From: Argopecten irradians
Taxonomy: Eukaryota; Mollusca; Bivalvia; Pectinida; Pectinidae
Reading direction: 5' to 3'
DNA length: 64,000 bases
Assembly (NCBI RefSeq): GCF_041381155.1
Contig: NC_091134.1
Span: 30,199,540 to 30,263,539 of the forward strand
Shown here: piece after piece, positions 11,691 through 23,800 of the stretch
Position numbering within the stretch: position 1 is the first letter of the stretch
How the letters are laid out: each line of letters begins with the position of its first letter
Program-made: the position numbers and the translations under genes
The notes under the pieces: model-generated
What the model was told of the DNA's origin: nothing
What the model saw: only the letters and a program-made list of their open reading frames with translations
Database searches by the model: none

Positions 11691-14600
11691 ATGTCCGTTA
11701 AAGCTGTTTGCGTATTGAAAGGTGATTCGGAGGTGAAGGGTGTTGTGCATTTCGAACAGGTAAGATTTGTACAAGTCGTGTCACCACAGTTACAGTAACG
11801 TGTACAGTAGGCAATACACCAGAAAACACGCCGGCGACGTCGTCTTGGTACTTCAGTACCGTGTTGAAAACATGTGCTCGAAGTTCTGACTTTAGGCCTA
11901 AAATAGAAAATGATATGTTCATATCATAAATACCATAAAAGAATAACAACATGCAATCAGCTTCATATTTTTAAATAAATAACAGAAACATATAATAACT
12001 CTAACAGCTGAATCCGGAAAAAATAACCTCATGACTCCTGTTTTAAGGGGCTGCATTCTTTTTGTCATTGTGGACAGTAAGTAATATTGAATTGACTTAT
12101 ATATTATTTTAGAGTCAGAATTTGGAACTTCGAACACCTGTCAGTGGCGTTGGAAGATGAAATGTAATGAGGGGGGGGGGGGAAAGGTCCTCAATGTTTC
12201 GTAACACCCCCCCCCTCGCGCGCCCCGCACCCAGGAGATACTCGATTACAGGGGTTTCATTATCTTCCAGGAGGGGCGGTACAATTGCAATTGCAGGGGG
12301 TACTTTTCTATACCATCTGTATGCTATCTAATGTAATTTAGTCCAAATCAGGTGGTACCACAGCTAGGTTCAACCGGCAAAAAGTACTGGGTACCGCCTG
12401 ATATTGAAACCCCTGTCAATGATATACTTTTTTCATATATCATTACGTAAAATGCTTGTACACATCTGTTGACAGTGGTGTAGCTAAGAGGAAATTGATG
12501 AATACGCAAAATAGCTTGCGAGTTTGGAGGGTCCGGGTGTCCCCAGGAAAAATATTACGATTTATAATGACTGAGATGAGTTCTACCATATATTTTGATG
12601 ATTTTGCGAGCGCCGAAGACGCGAGATTTTGGTGTTTTGGGGGTCCGGGGGTCTTCCCCGGGAAAAAATTGTTTGATTTTGAATGGCAAAGTTGAGTTTT
12701 ATGATGCATTTTGTTGAATTGCGAGCGCTACGAGTTTGGTGATTGGAAGGTACGGGGGTCTCCCCCGGGAAAAAAAAATTACAATTTAGAATGGCTGAGA
12801 TGAGTTTTACGATGTATTTTGCTGAATTTGCGAGCACCAAAACCTTCAGGTTTTGTTGTTTTGGGGGTCCTGGGTTCTCCCTCAGGAAAAAAATTTACAA
12901 TTTAGAACGGCTGAGATGAGTTTTACGATGTATTTTGATGAATATGCGAGTGCCAAAGGCGTGAGATTTTGTTGTTTGGGGGTTCCAGGAGTCCCCCCTG
13001 AGAAAAAATATTACGATTTGGAATGGCTGAGATGAGTTTTACAATGTATTCTAATGATTTTAAAGCGTTCTTAATACAGTAACTTTTCGATTCAAAGTTA
13101 CCTGCATTTAGAAATCATAATTGTGAGTGACGTCATGCCATTATGCAATGCATGTATATGCATAAAATAATTGGAAACCAATTATGGTAATTCAAAGATA
13201 TTGTCCTCATAATTCTTTCAATAATGATAAAACCAAAATTTTATTCTTCAGAAACAGCGGATTAAATAATGAAATGAGATAGAGATTGATAATGTTGGTG
13301 ACTGTACGTACCTGTCATATATATTGCATATTATACAAAGTTGTTTTTGGTTTTCAGAAAGACAATAAAGTTCATTTGACAGGAGAGCTGACAGGACTGA
13401 CTAAAGGCCTACATGGCTTTCATGTGCATGCTTATGGTGATAATACCAATGGTAGGTATTTGGAAGGGTTCCCCAATGCCAAATACAATATACTATGTTA
13501 GGCCAACTGCCCTAAATGGGCACAATGACTAAAGTCATCATACTGTCCGTCTGGTGCTCTGTATGCTGTTCATTAAGGCCCAGTTTATTGATGTTGGGAA
13601 TATATGCTGGTTGAAGGGCTATACACTTTGTTAGATGAATGACCACAGGTGTAAAATAGGCTTAAGTATTTGAACAATTTTGAATTATTAAAGACCTTAT
13701 TTTGGACTTGTAGCATACTCAGTCACTTTAGGTTAAAGAGCTACCAAGTTTTTTTTAGACGTGAACACCCTTCATCTTCATTAAAGGTCACAAGAGTCAG
13801 ATAGGTTAAAGTGCTTAAACAACTTCATGTTAGTGACTAAGACTTTAAGAGGACCAATCTACTGGAATTAAAATTAGACTTGTAATTCCACTCCAATATG
13901 ATGCTCTACATTACACTCCAATATAAGATATAACTCCCCTTTGGGGGTCACATCAGGACAACCCCTGGCCTAGAATCGGAACACCTCGGGACGTAATGTA
14001 ATAGCCTTTTATGTTTCCGAGAGAATCAACCATAACTAAGATTCCATAGGTGAGATGCTGATTGGCTAACCACAGGGGTCATGCTGAGGTGACCCTGAAC
14101 AGGGAGTTGTTAGATCTTGTATTGGAGCATAACATAGAGCATAGTAGCTATAGTGAAGTGGAATTACAAGTCAAATTTGAATTACCAGGTACATGTATAT
14201 TGTCTGAAGACTAAAGACCTAATACCTTGTATTGGGCCTATAAAATGGTTAAGTAATTATAAAGGGCTACCAAGTTTGCTGCATGATGTCTTTCAAGCTT
14301 AAAGGGTAAAATCTTAAAGACTTCTTGTAAATAACTAAGAAGCCCATAGATGTGATATTGAGTTTGAGATATGATGGGATGACGGGCTTCTGAGTTTGTT
14401 AAAGTAAACTACCTTGACCTTTATTCTAGGTCACAGCACTCAATAGGCTACATTTAAAGTGTTAAGCAATTTATATGTGTCAGGCTGTACAAGTGCCGGG
14501 CCACACTTCAACCCAGAAGGTAAAGAGCATGGTGCACCTACAGATGAAGTAAGACATTATGGTGATCTGGGAAATGTAACTGCAGGAGATGATGGAGTAG

Positions 14601-15063
14601 CTAAAGTTGATATTGTCGACAGTCTGGTCACATTAACAGGGGCAAATTCTGTCATTGGCAGAACCATGGTGGTAAGTTGGTTATCCCTATTAAGAATTGA
14701 GTAATTGCTAAATCAAGTTGCATGGTGTCAAAATTACAACAGTAATGAAAAGATACAATAAAATTGACATCATTATGTAATATGAGGTCATAGTTTTTGT
14801 ACTGATCTTGTACATTTATGTTATAATTATCAAAGTCTGCTGGTATGGACATTTAGGATAAAAGTTTAAGATGAAAGGTGAGAGATAAAACTGCTACATT
14901 TTACACAAGTAACACAATATGACTAGAAATATTGATACATTCTATATTGTTTCAGATCCATGCAGGCGAGGATGATCTGGGTAAAGGAGGCCATGAACTG
15001 AGCAAAACAACGGGTAATGCTGGAGGAAGATCGGCATGTGGTGTTATTGGCATCACACAGTAG
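11691..15063 (+). CDS. SOD1: Cytosolic Cu/Zn superoxide dismutase
   Basis: Four exons: 11691-11759, 13358-13451, 14484-14671 and 14956-15063, all with GT-AG borders and phases 0, 1, 0. They join into 152 aa, against about 153 for the animal family. The enzyme converts superoxide to oxygen and hydrogen peroxide in the cytosol. Copper and zinc ligands are all present: H45 and H47 in FHVHAYGD, H62, H70, H79, D82 and H119 in [10 protein letters not shown]56 and C145 can form the conserved disulphide, and R142 is the active-site arginine. There is no signal peptide, so it is the intracellular form. The ATG at 11691 gives the standard [11 protein letters not shown] start. Introns 1 and 2 carry repeats (12249-13060, 13877-14172). 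Confidence 0.97.
12249..12416. mobile_element. hAT-like MITE in SOD intron 1
   Basis: CAGGGGTTTCATTATC at the left is mirrored by GATATTGAAACCCCTG at the right, giving a 16-bp inverted repeat with one mismatch around a 168-bp element. The CAGGG start is typical of hAT termini. The eight flanking bases on each side do not match, so the target duplication is lost or the ends are slightly misplaced. Confidence 0.5.
12473..13060. repeat. 110-115-bp tandem repeat with GC-rich palindromic core
   Basis: About five diverged units in SOD intron 1. Each has a TGCGAGCGCC-like segment, a run like GGGGGTCCGGGGGTCTCCC and an AT-rich segment with ATGGCTGAGATGAGTTTTAC. The array starts right after CAGTGGTGTAGCTAAGAGG at 12473, which looks like a hAT-type terminus, so the array may be the core of a non-autonomous element whose right end I could not find. 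Open frames through it are not genes. Confidence 0.75.
13877..14172. mobile_element. Long-TIR MITE in SOD intron 2
   Basis: GACTTGTAATTCCACT at 13877 is inverted at about 14157-14172 as GTGGAATTACAAGTC. Homology between the arms continues inward for about 100 bp with mismatches (the GGGGGTCACATCAGG and AGGTGACCCTG parts pair), making a foldback element of 296 bp. It has no coding capacity. Confidence 0.65.
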
Positions 15064-15535
15064 TTTCTTTATCAAAGGACTTGTGTACATAATTAAGACT
15101 CCAGAAAAATGCTAATCCAGAAAATTCAAGACGATGAGTGCTTAATTGAAGTTGTCTATTGGTATTATTCAATGGAAGAATCAGTCTCATTGACCAGTAT
15201 GTGCTGTATGTTTGTTAGGAGTGATTAATGCATGTAGAACATGTGAAACAACATATGTATTCCGTTTGGGTAAATCTTTTGTTAGATACAATCTTTGTTT
15301 TTTATTGGTTTTCAGATTATGTAGCAATTCCAATATAATGATGAGTGATGTAACATTGACATCTCATTTCTTTTGGTTCAATATTAGCTACACTGTATTT
15401 GTTTCTAATTGATCAGTACAGGCGATAAAGTATAAGCCTTAATATGATGAAGTATAAATAACTGTAAAGGTTATACTTAAATTCATTTTATTTGCACAAA
15501 TCTTTATACAGGTATCTATACTTGCCAAGTTATGA

Positions 15536-15541
15536 AATAAA
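15536..15541 (+). other. Poly(A) signal of the SOD gene
   Basis: AATAAA about 470 bp after the SOD stop codon, in an AT-rich 3' tail. It is the first good signal downstream of the stop codon, so it probably sets the end of the transcript. Confidence 0.5.
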
Positions 15542-16002
15542 TATACATTTAATCAGAAGCAATCATGGCTTTAGTTGTGTATGTATTTATCATAGCACAG
15601 GCGTCTGGCTCTGTAGCCATTTCTCTCTCTTTATATATGTAATACTGTGTCAACGTCTTTAACTCGATTGGCCATAAAACACTGCCAAATTTCAGAAAAA
15701 AAAAGAATAATAATTAACAAACCGTTTAAGACTTGACGATGGGGATACTTTCAATGGACAGCCTGTATCTTCGCTACATATCTAGACTACTTGCATCTTG
15801 TCAATGTTTAAGTTAAACAGATACTAGCAAAATATTTAATTCAATAGATTCTTTCAAAGATGTTTCTGCCTCTTCTAATATTAGAAAAGTGTTATAAACA
15901 TACTGAGAAATAAGAATTATGGACTGTTATTTACACCAATACCGTTCATCTTTTTAATACCATGGTATATCTAAGACTTACTCCTAAAATTTCTATACAT
16001 AG

Positions 16003-17695
16003 CAAGAGGCCCATGGGCCTTAGCGGTCACCTGAGTTCGGATACAGAATGAAACAAAGACACAAAAACACTATATATATTGGCCCATCAGGCCCTTGAAA
16101 CCAGTCGGTGATTTTATACAACTGACTTTTCAATCTATGAAGAGTATCTGGTTCCATCAAATCTGAATTCAGAAGAATTTTTTTTCTTATTTTAGTCATT
16201 TTGGCCCTGCCCATCTACCCCTGGAGGTTGGCCAGGACCAATATGGATATGATGCTAAAATGCTATCACAGGGTAATAATTCTAACCAAGTTTGACCTAT
16301 TGAAAATTAAGCAAATAATGCTCATAAATGTGTTTTTCCAATATCAATTAAAATAGATTTGACCTCTAATCAGGGGAAAGTCTGAGATGCCAGGGCCATG
16401 AAATTCACAATTTTTGTAAAGGGCCTTAAAAAGACCTTCGAATCTATGAAGAGTATTTGGTTCCATCAAATTTGTAAATTCAGAAGGGGACTTGAAATTT
16501 TAGCCATTTTGACCAATTTTGGCCCCATCCTCTAGCCCCTAGGGGTCGGCCAGGACCAATATGGATATGATGTTAAAATACTATCTCAGGCTAATAATTC
16601 TAACAAAGTTTGACTCATTTCCTATTACACATGACAAAATAATGTTCAAAAATGTGTTTTCCCTATATAAACTATAGTAAACTTGACCCCCTCTCCAGGG
16701 GGGGGGGGGGACCCCAGGGTCATATAATTCACAATTTTTGTAAAGGACCTCAAGACCTTTTAATCTATGAAGAGTATTTGATTCTACCATTTCTGGAATT
16801 TCAGAAGAAGATTTTTGAAGTTGTAGCCTATTTGACCCCTTTTGGCCCCACCCCTCAGGCCCCTGGGGTCAGTCGTGGAAAAATTGTTAATAGGATTCAA
16901 TGGCCATCTCATACTGATAATTCTGACAGCATTTGACTTATTTCCTATTACAAATGACCAAATAATGCTCAAAAATGTCTTTTCCCTATATAACCTGTAG
17001 TAAACTTGACCCCCTCTCCAGGGGGGAACGTGAGACCCCAGGATCATATAATTCACAATTTTTGTAAAGGACCTCAAGACCTTTTAATCTATGAAGAGTA
17101 TTTGATTCTACTATTTCTGGAATTTCAGAAGATTTTTTAAGTTTTAGCCTATTTGACCCCTTTTGGCCCCTGGGGGTCAGTCGTGGAAAAATTGTTAATG
17201 GGATTCAATGGCCATCTTATACTGATAATTCTGACAACATTTGACTTATTTCCTATGACAAATGACCAAATAATGCTCAAAAATGTCTTTTCCCTATATA
17301 AACTATAGGAAACTTGACTCCCTCCTTAGGGGGGAACGCGAGACCCCAGGGTCATATAATTCACAATTTTTGTAAAGGACCTCAAGACCTTTCAATCTAT
17401 GAAGAGTATTTGATTCTACCATTTCTGGAATTTCAGAAGAAGCTTTTTGAAGTTTTAGCCTATTTGACCCCTTTTGGCCCCACCCTTCAGGGCCCTGGGG
17501 GGCTGGGACCAAATAATTTACAATTTTGGTTGACCTTTGGCTATGGAAGGTTTCTGCAAAATTTCAACAAATTTGGTTTAGTAGTTTTGGAGAAGAAGTC
17601 GAAAAAGTAAATTGTTTATCGTCATACGACACACGACGACGGACAAAAGGCGATTAGAATAGGTCACTTGAGACTTCGTCTTAGGTGACCTAAAA
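16003..17695. mobile_element. Tandem-cored, hairpin-tailed repeat element (family A)
   Basis: The head holds the palindrome GGCCCATGGGCC followed by TTAGCGGTCACCTGAG. The core is about four copies of a roughly 320-bp unit (marker TTGACC..CTC at about 16357, 16682, 17003 and 17315), with unit-to-unit divergence. The tail has ACGACGGAC, then AGGCGATTAGAATAG, then a hairpin at 17661-17690 with arms GGTCACTTGAGAC and GTCTTAGGTGACC, then TAAAAA. GGTCACCTGAG of the head is nearly identical to the hairpin arm. It is non-coding and no transposase is present. It resembles, in general build, the tandem-cored elements described in bivalves as pearl (inference). A related fragment lies at 31385. Confidence 0.75.
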
Positions 17696-20600
17696 ATGGT
17701 ATAGGGAAATATGATCACCTTGTCAACAGCCTCTTTTACTAGTAATATTAGTAAGAAAGAATGATAAACCTTGATTGATGGCAAATCCAGTGTTACTGTT
17801 ACTATAAACCCGACTTCTGATGTTAAAACCAAAATTTAAAATATTTCCATAATACAGAGTCAAAGGTGTTTTCAAAATCAATCATTGGTAACATTGTTTT
17901 CTTCAGCAAATTCCAAATCATAAACTTATCTGGTGTAGTTGCCAATATAAATATCAACCTGAAATAAAACCTGTTTCATCATCACTGATTAATTCTTTTA
18001 AGTTCAGTTTTAATTCTTTTTGCTATATGGGCCCTGAAACTATTTCATAAACAATATATAAAGGTGAAACCAGACACTTTAATTTTTATAAACTGTCAAG
18101 TTATATCTCCCTTGGAATCAATGATAAAATCCCTTTATTAACCACAATTAATGGACCCGAAAATAACAGAGCGCAGCTAGATGTTATGGTAACCATGAAG
18201 TGTGCAATGTGAATTTTATTAAAATAATGGAACATGTTTTTTGGTTTATTTTTCTGATTAGGTATTCACACTACCTTTCTTGCCCCCAACCCTCATTTGT
18301 GAAGAAATTGTATTTCTGAAATAGATATTCCGTTTTTGGTCAATTGTTTATACTGGAAGCTGGGTCAGGGACAAAATCTATAAAGCTCTTTTCCTTATGA
18401 TGTTTCTGACTGAATTTAGTTTCTATCCATGCAGAACCAGTAGTGATTGAAATTAATTACCAGGGTACTTTGATTTCCCCTATTGGGCCCCTCCCCAGTG
18501 ATGTCAGTGTGGACCAATGTTGTGACATAGCATAAGCTAACTGGATCTTGGGCCAAGTCAGCTACTTTAAACCAACTGATTTAATTTTGCAATCTAGACT
18601 TAGGATTCCACTTTATCTGAAACACTTTTGCAATAATTTATTTTGCTATTTCCTATTAACCACATCATATGCTAAAACAAGTTGGTTTATAGTAGTAAAA
18701 TTTGATGACACATATACCCTAAAAATAATTCAACACATCACACGTTTCATAGTTTATTGAGATATCTCCATTCAAAGATTGACTAGAGCATACCTCCGTT
18801 TTCACAGACACAATCTTCATTCATATGTTTCACTAGTATAAATAGAATCAATTTAATATGGCATACATCCTATACCAAATATGGTATTAATTTAAAGTTC
18901 AAACAAGTCTTCTGCTTGAATATGCATTTGAAAATTTGTTATGGTTAAAAAAACATAGCCTGTCCCAAGTAATAGGATATAGTAGTGCTCAATATTCTAC
19001 AAGTTGTAGTACTCCCAGTATCATAATAATTTCAAACCCTGAGGTTCAGTGATATTTAGAACATAGTGGAGCAAAATAAGTTAAGTATTTGAAACAACAT
19101 TCACATTTAAAATTTCACAAAGAATATCGACAAAGAAAAGAACACAAGGAGCATAAAACTGCATTATATGTCTATATGTATGTATGTTTCAATAGGAAAA
19201 CCATTAGTTTGATTTTGGCATACTTGTTTCAGCTATAAAGGATGAACCGACATGGTCTCCATAGTTTTAGGTGGGGAACAATACATTGTAGTGAAAATTT
19301 ACAGAAAGCATTTTATGCCAAAAATTTACTGTTGAAGCAATATCTTTGATAAAATTAAAAAAAAAAAAGAAGAGAAAAATGTTTTAGCATAACAAGGGCA
19401 CCACATATGTAATAATGTACATGTTTTATTAATCCATCACTACTCTGTCACTTTTGTATATCTGGGTTGTTTTCATTTATACAGTTGGCCGTTTGTCAAA
19501 GTAATTATGTCATGCATAAATCCTGACATATCTGCAGATTTTAATTTAGACTTATGAGGACTTTTGTCAATGCTCATCTGAAAACAATTCACAAATGAAT
19601 AACTAGGTCCAACCAGGCAAACCGTATTAACGAAAACACAGCTTTCATTACACAGCATTTATGCTTGTCTTTAGAGTATACAAAGATTACTGCAAGCAGT
19701 TGAAAACATTTATTGATAAAAATTTAATTTGCATCAACATTAGATATTCCGTCTTTGCATATTACAGAGTTCGTTCCCTTGCGGGTAGGTATTGATTGTT
19801 ACGTCATTATTATGTGAGCGCAATTCACGTCGTTTTCTCTGAAAAGTATGAAGTTACGCTCACAAAAACACATGACGTCACAATCGATACAACCCGCAAG
19901 GGCAGATAACTCTGTAATATGCAAATACAGAATAGTCTTGAGGAAACTTTAACAAGATCTAGAACAGTATTTTGACATCAGTTTATGTTGATTGGTGGTC
20001 ATCATTTAACAAAATACACTCCTGGGTTGAGGTTTGCATTAATATCGAATTTATCAAGAAATATAGCTATTTAGAGGATATATATAAGAATTATTTTTAA
20101 ACTCCCAAACAGTTATTAATAGTTAATGTGTTCTTAACATTTTACATCAATTTCATACCTTACACAACCCAGGAAAAACACTATATGAAATAGGTATGTG
20201 GAAAATGAAAATACAATGTGCATATGAATCCATCTTAACTTAAGTTGTGAATTTAGATTGTGTTTTATTGTAAGAAATGTTAGCAACATTTCTAACCAAA
20301 TTTGGTATATTCCGCATACTAAAAAGATAAACTATTATACTAGGGAAAAATTTCCAACTCATTTCTTGGAAACTCAACACTCTCGCTTTCTGTCTCTTAC
20401 ATCCAAAGGGCTAGACACAGCATTAAAACCATATATTTACAATCAATTTCACATGGTCTAAAATGAACACAAGAATCCAACTTATACATCGCTATTTCTA
20501 GCATTATATACATATAATTTATATTATACATCACGGATGTTGGATAACGGAGAAATAAAATCTAGCTGTTTCTGGTTATAAGCAGTTTACAGCTTATAAA

Positions 20601-20836
20601 GTACAAACATGATTGCTAAAATACAAACAGACAAAGACGTACTCTCACCTATTTCTGTTTTACCATACAATTGTATACCAACAAGATAGAAGGATGATTC
20701 AAATTTATGAAATGATTTGTGTCCTATCACTTCATTGCTCAATCGGTCATAATTTTCCCCAGAAGAACAGAGCATTCATTTTCACAATGCACAATTCAAA
20801 GAAACAAAACTTAACATCCTAATAATATCAGTACTT
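17696..20836. other. Intergenic DNA and SCAF 3' UTR
   Basis: No supported exon. The part next to 20836 must include the 3' UTR of the minus-strand SCAF gene; several TTTATT motifs (AATAAA on the minus strand) occur, for example near 20263 and 19428, and I cannot choose between them. It contains the palindromic MITE at 19745-19932. Confidence 0.45.
19745..19932. mobile_element. Palindromic MITE, 188 bp
   Basis: Two arms of about 80 bp face each other. The left has CTTTGCATATTACAGAGTT, CCCTTGCGGGT, ATTGATTGTTACGTCAT and GTGAGCGCAA; the right has the inverted equivalents ending in AACTCTGTAATATGCAAATAC. The arms differ by roughly one base in eight. It sits in or near the SCAF 3' UTR and would fold into a long RNA hairpin if transcribed. 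Confidence 0.75.
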
Positions 20837-23800
20837 TTATTCTATTTCGCCTTCCTCTAGTGTTTCTGGGTCTCTTGGTGGGGGTTCTACCTCAGATTTC
20901 GGTTCACTTTCTCCATTTGTCACTGGTTTAACCACCGGCACTATATTATCTGAAGGAGGAGCAGGTTGAACCTCCTTTTCTAGTTCTGGACCATTCTCAT
21001 TAGTTACTACATTGTCTGGAACATTTTCTACTACAGGTGGAGGTGGAGCAGGGGCTACTTCCCCTTCCTCCTGAGAAGCATTTGCCTCTCCACTCTTGAT
21101 ACCTCCTACATCACTATCTTCAACACATTTATCTGGTAACACTGCCGAAGGTGTAGGTGCACTTTCTTGTTCAGTGTTTGTCACATCACTCCACCTACTA
21201 GCTCTCCGTGATCCCCTGTCACGGTCCTGATCACGGTTATCACGGTCCCTTCTATCCCTACCTCGATCTCTGTTGAAACCTCCATCTTGCTCATTGTCAC
21301 GATCACGTCCCCTATCTCTGAACCCTGGACCATCTTCATTATCCCTGTCCCTACCCCTGTCTCTGAATCCCATATTGTCCTGCTCATCCTCCCTGTCCCG
21401 TCCCCGCTCCCTGAAGCTGTCCTGGTCTCTGTCACGTCTATCCCTGCCTCCGCGGTCTCTGTTACCCCAGTCATTTCTACCCCGGTCATCTCTATTATAC
21501 CTGTCATCACGTCGGTCCCTCCTATCAAAGTCTCCACGTCTGTCATCCCGACCCCCAAAACTATCCCTACCCCGTCCCCGTCGCCCACCTCGGCCTCCTC
21601 TATCCCTTCTATTAAAGTCTCTCCTAAATCCACCATCTTGAAAGTCATCCTCTTTATCATCATCTCCCCAATTTTGCCCCGAAGGACCACTATCCTCTTT
21701 ACTGAATGGAGGGTGTCCTCTATCAAAATTTTCTTCCTTTCTGAAGTTGTCCTCGTCTTCATCATTACGCATTTCTCCATCATGAGCATTCATTCTGCCT
21801 CCCATATCAAATCTAGCTCTCATCATATCACCGGGAGGTCCTCTAAAGCCAGGTCTGGGTTGGAAATTGCCAGGAAACCTTTGGAAAGGCATTCCTGGTC
21901 TGTTACCCATGAAACCTGCTCTGGGTCCCCCAGGTCCACCTGGCCCTGGGGGACCTCCTTGAAATCCTCTGGGTCCCATATTGCCTGGCATTGGTCCCCG
22001 AGGACTCATGAATCGATTTGACCCATCAGGTGGTCCTCCCATTCGTGGACCCATGCCAGGGCCCATAGGGCCATTCATGTCCATTAATGGCCTGGGTCCA
22101 CGGAAATTTGGGGGAGCCAAACCAGGATTAGGTGGGTGCCCGAGACCTGGCCCCATACCTCTACCAGCCCCTGGGGGAGGAACAGAGGGACTCACATTGT
22201 CTTGTGATGTAGCTGCCTGCACTCCCTGAGATCCAAATGGTGGCATACCACCAAATTCTTGTTTCGACTGAGAACCACTACCACCAGCATTATCACGATC
22301 ATCAGTGTCCAGTTCATCTGAGAACTCAGAAGGTGGCGGAGGTTTTGACTGTTGCTGCCAGTCACCAGGAGGGCGACCAAGAAGAGATGGTTTATCATCG
22401 TTTTTATCGGCAGGATTCACATTAAATGGAGGTCTTAGTCCCAACAATGATGGCTTGGGTTGTATTTGAGGTTGTTGGATCACACCTTGTGTTGGATTAA
22501 ACAGAGGCATTCTAAAGCCTTGTCCTGGTGGCAGATTGATTCCAAAGCGTTGAGGGAATCCAGCCCCAGCAGGAAATCCTGGGCGCAGAGCAGCGTTGAT
22601 GGCAGCTTCTGACACATGGGGCATTCCACCCGTGTTAGTGAACACAGTAGAAGGAGGCATCCCTGCAGATGATGTAATCTGTGTTATACCTCCGGCAGTT
22701 GATATTTGACCAATCTGTAATGACAAAAGTGGTTCATCACGCAATTTGTTTCCAAACAAAGACTTCTATCTTGTCTCTGATTTCTCGTTCAAAAACACAA
22801 ATTATTGCATATGATACAAGATTTTCTACTAAAGTATCAATGGCCGTATTACTGATCATAGACAAACCAACATCTAAAATTTGACAGTTGGCTTAGAAAT
22901 TATGTCTTTACAAGCGATGACAAGAAATTGAATGATGTATTTAGTCTAATAAGTAATTAGGGATATCTCTATCAAAGTGGAATATTTTGGCATTATCAAC
23001 AAAGTATGCCACACTAGCCCAGAAGTTTTGTATATATATATATATATATGAGATGGCCTGAAAGGCCTGAAAATGTTAGCGAAAAGGAATGCCGTGTTGA
23101 TATATTTTTTTCTTAATATCTACTGATGCACAACGTCTTTTAAAAGTTTAAGTATATATATATATATAATATATATATATATGTGTGTGTAAATTACCTG
23201 TGGCCTGACTGTAGGCATTCCACTTGGGAGGGGTATCATACCCGGTACAGACGGCTGGCTGGACTGTAACTGTGGAGGCATGCCAGCCATGGTCATTTGT
23301 GGTGGCATCGCAGGCATCTGTCCTGGAATTCCTCCTGGCACCATCATGTGCTGCATCACTCCCATTTGTTGCATGACAGAGGTAGGAGGTAGCATGCCTG
23401 TTTAGAATCCAACAGACATATGTTTTGTTATATTACTACCTACTAGGTTGCAATTATGACATCATTATTAACACTCTTTACCCCTTTTGTGATGAAGTAA
23501 TTATGAAACAGAGGAGAATAAAGATATGTATTTTTAATCACAATGACTTATTCCACTTTAATTTTTAACTAGACTGGAATGAACTTTTAGGTTTTCTTTG
23601 CTAATTTCAAAACTGTTTGAAGGTAGCAGTCATACTGTCCAGCATAACAAGTGTTATCCTCATTGACAAGGAACTGACCAGGGACAGGCGGTGGGAATTG
23701 GCTTCCTGGAGGGGCACTGGTGGGCGGTCCTGGCAGTCCCATAGGGGTTGGTCCCTGGTTGTTTGGTAACGGTGGGTGTGGTGGGGGAGCCTGTTGACTT

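Noticed and set aside
21181-21789. 202-codon minus-strand frame
   Set aside because: Out-of-frame shadow of the SCAF Arg-Asp repeat; composition (Met/Glu/Gly/Thr-rich) follows from shifted codons.
21273-22229. Plus-strand open frames of up to 244 codons
   Set aside because: They are antisense to the Arg/Asp/Gly/Pro-rich last exon of SCAF, whose biased codons leave the opposite strand open.
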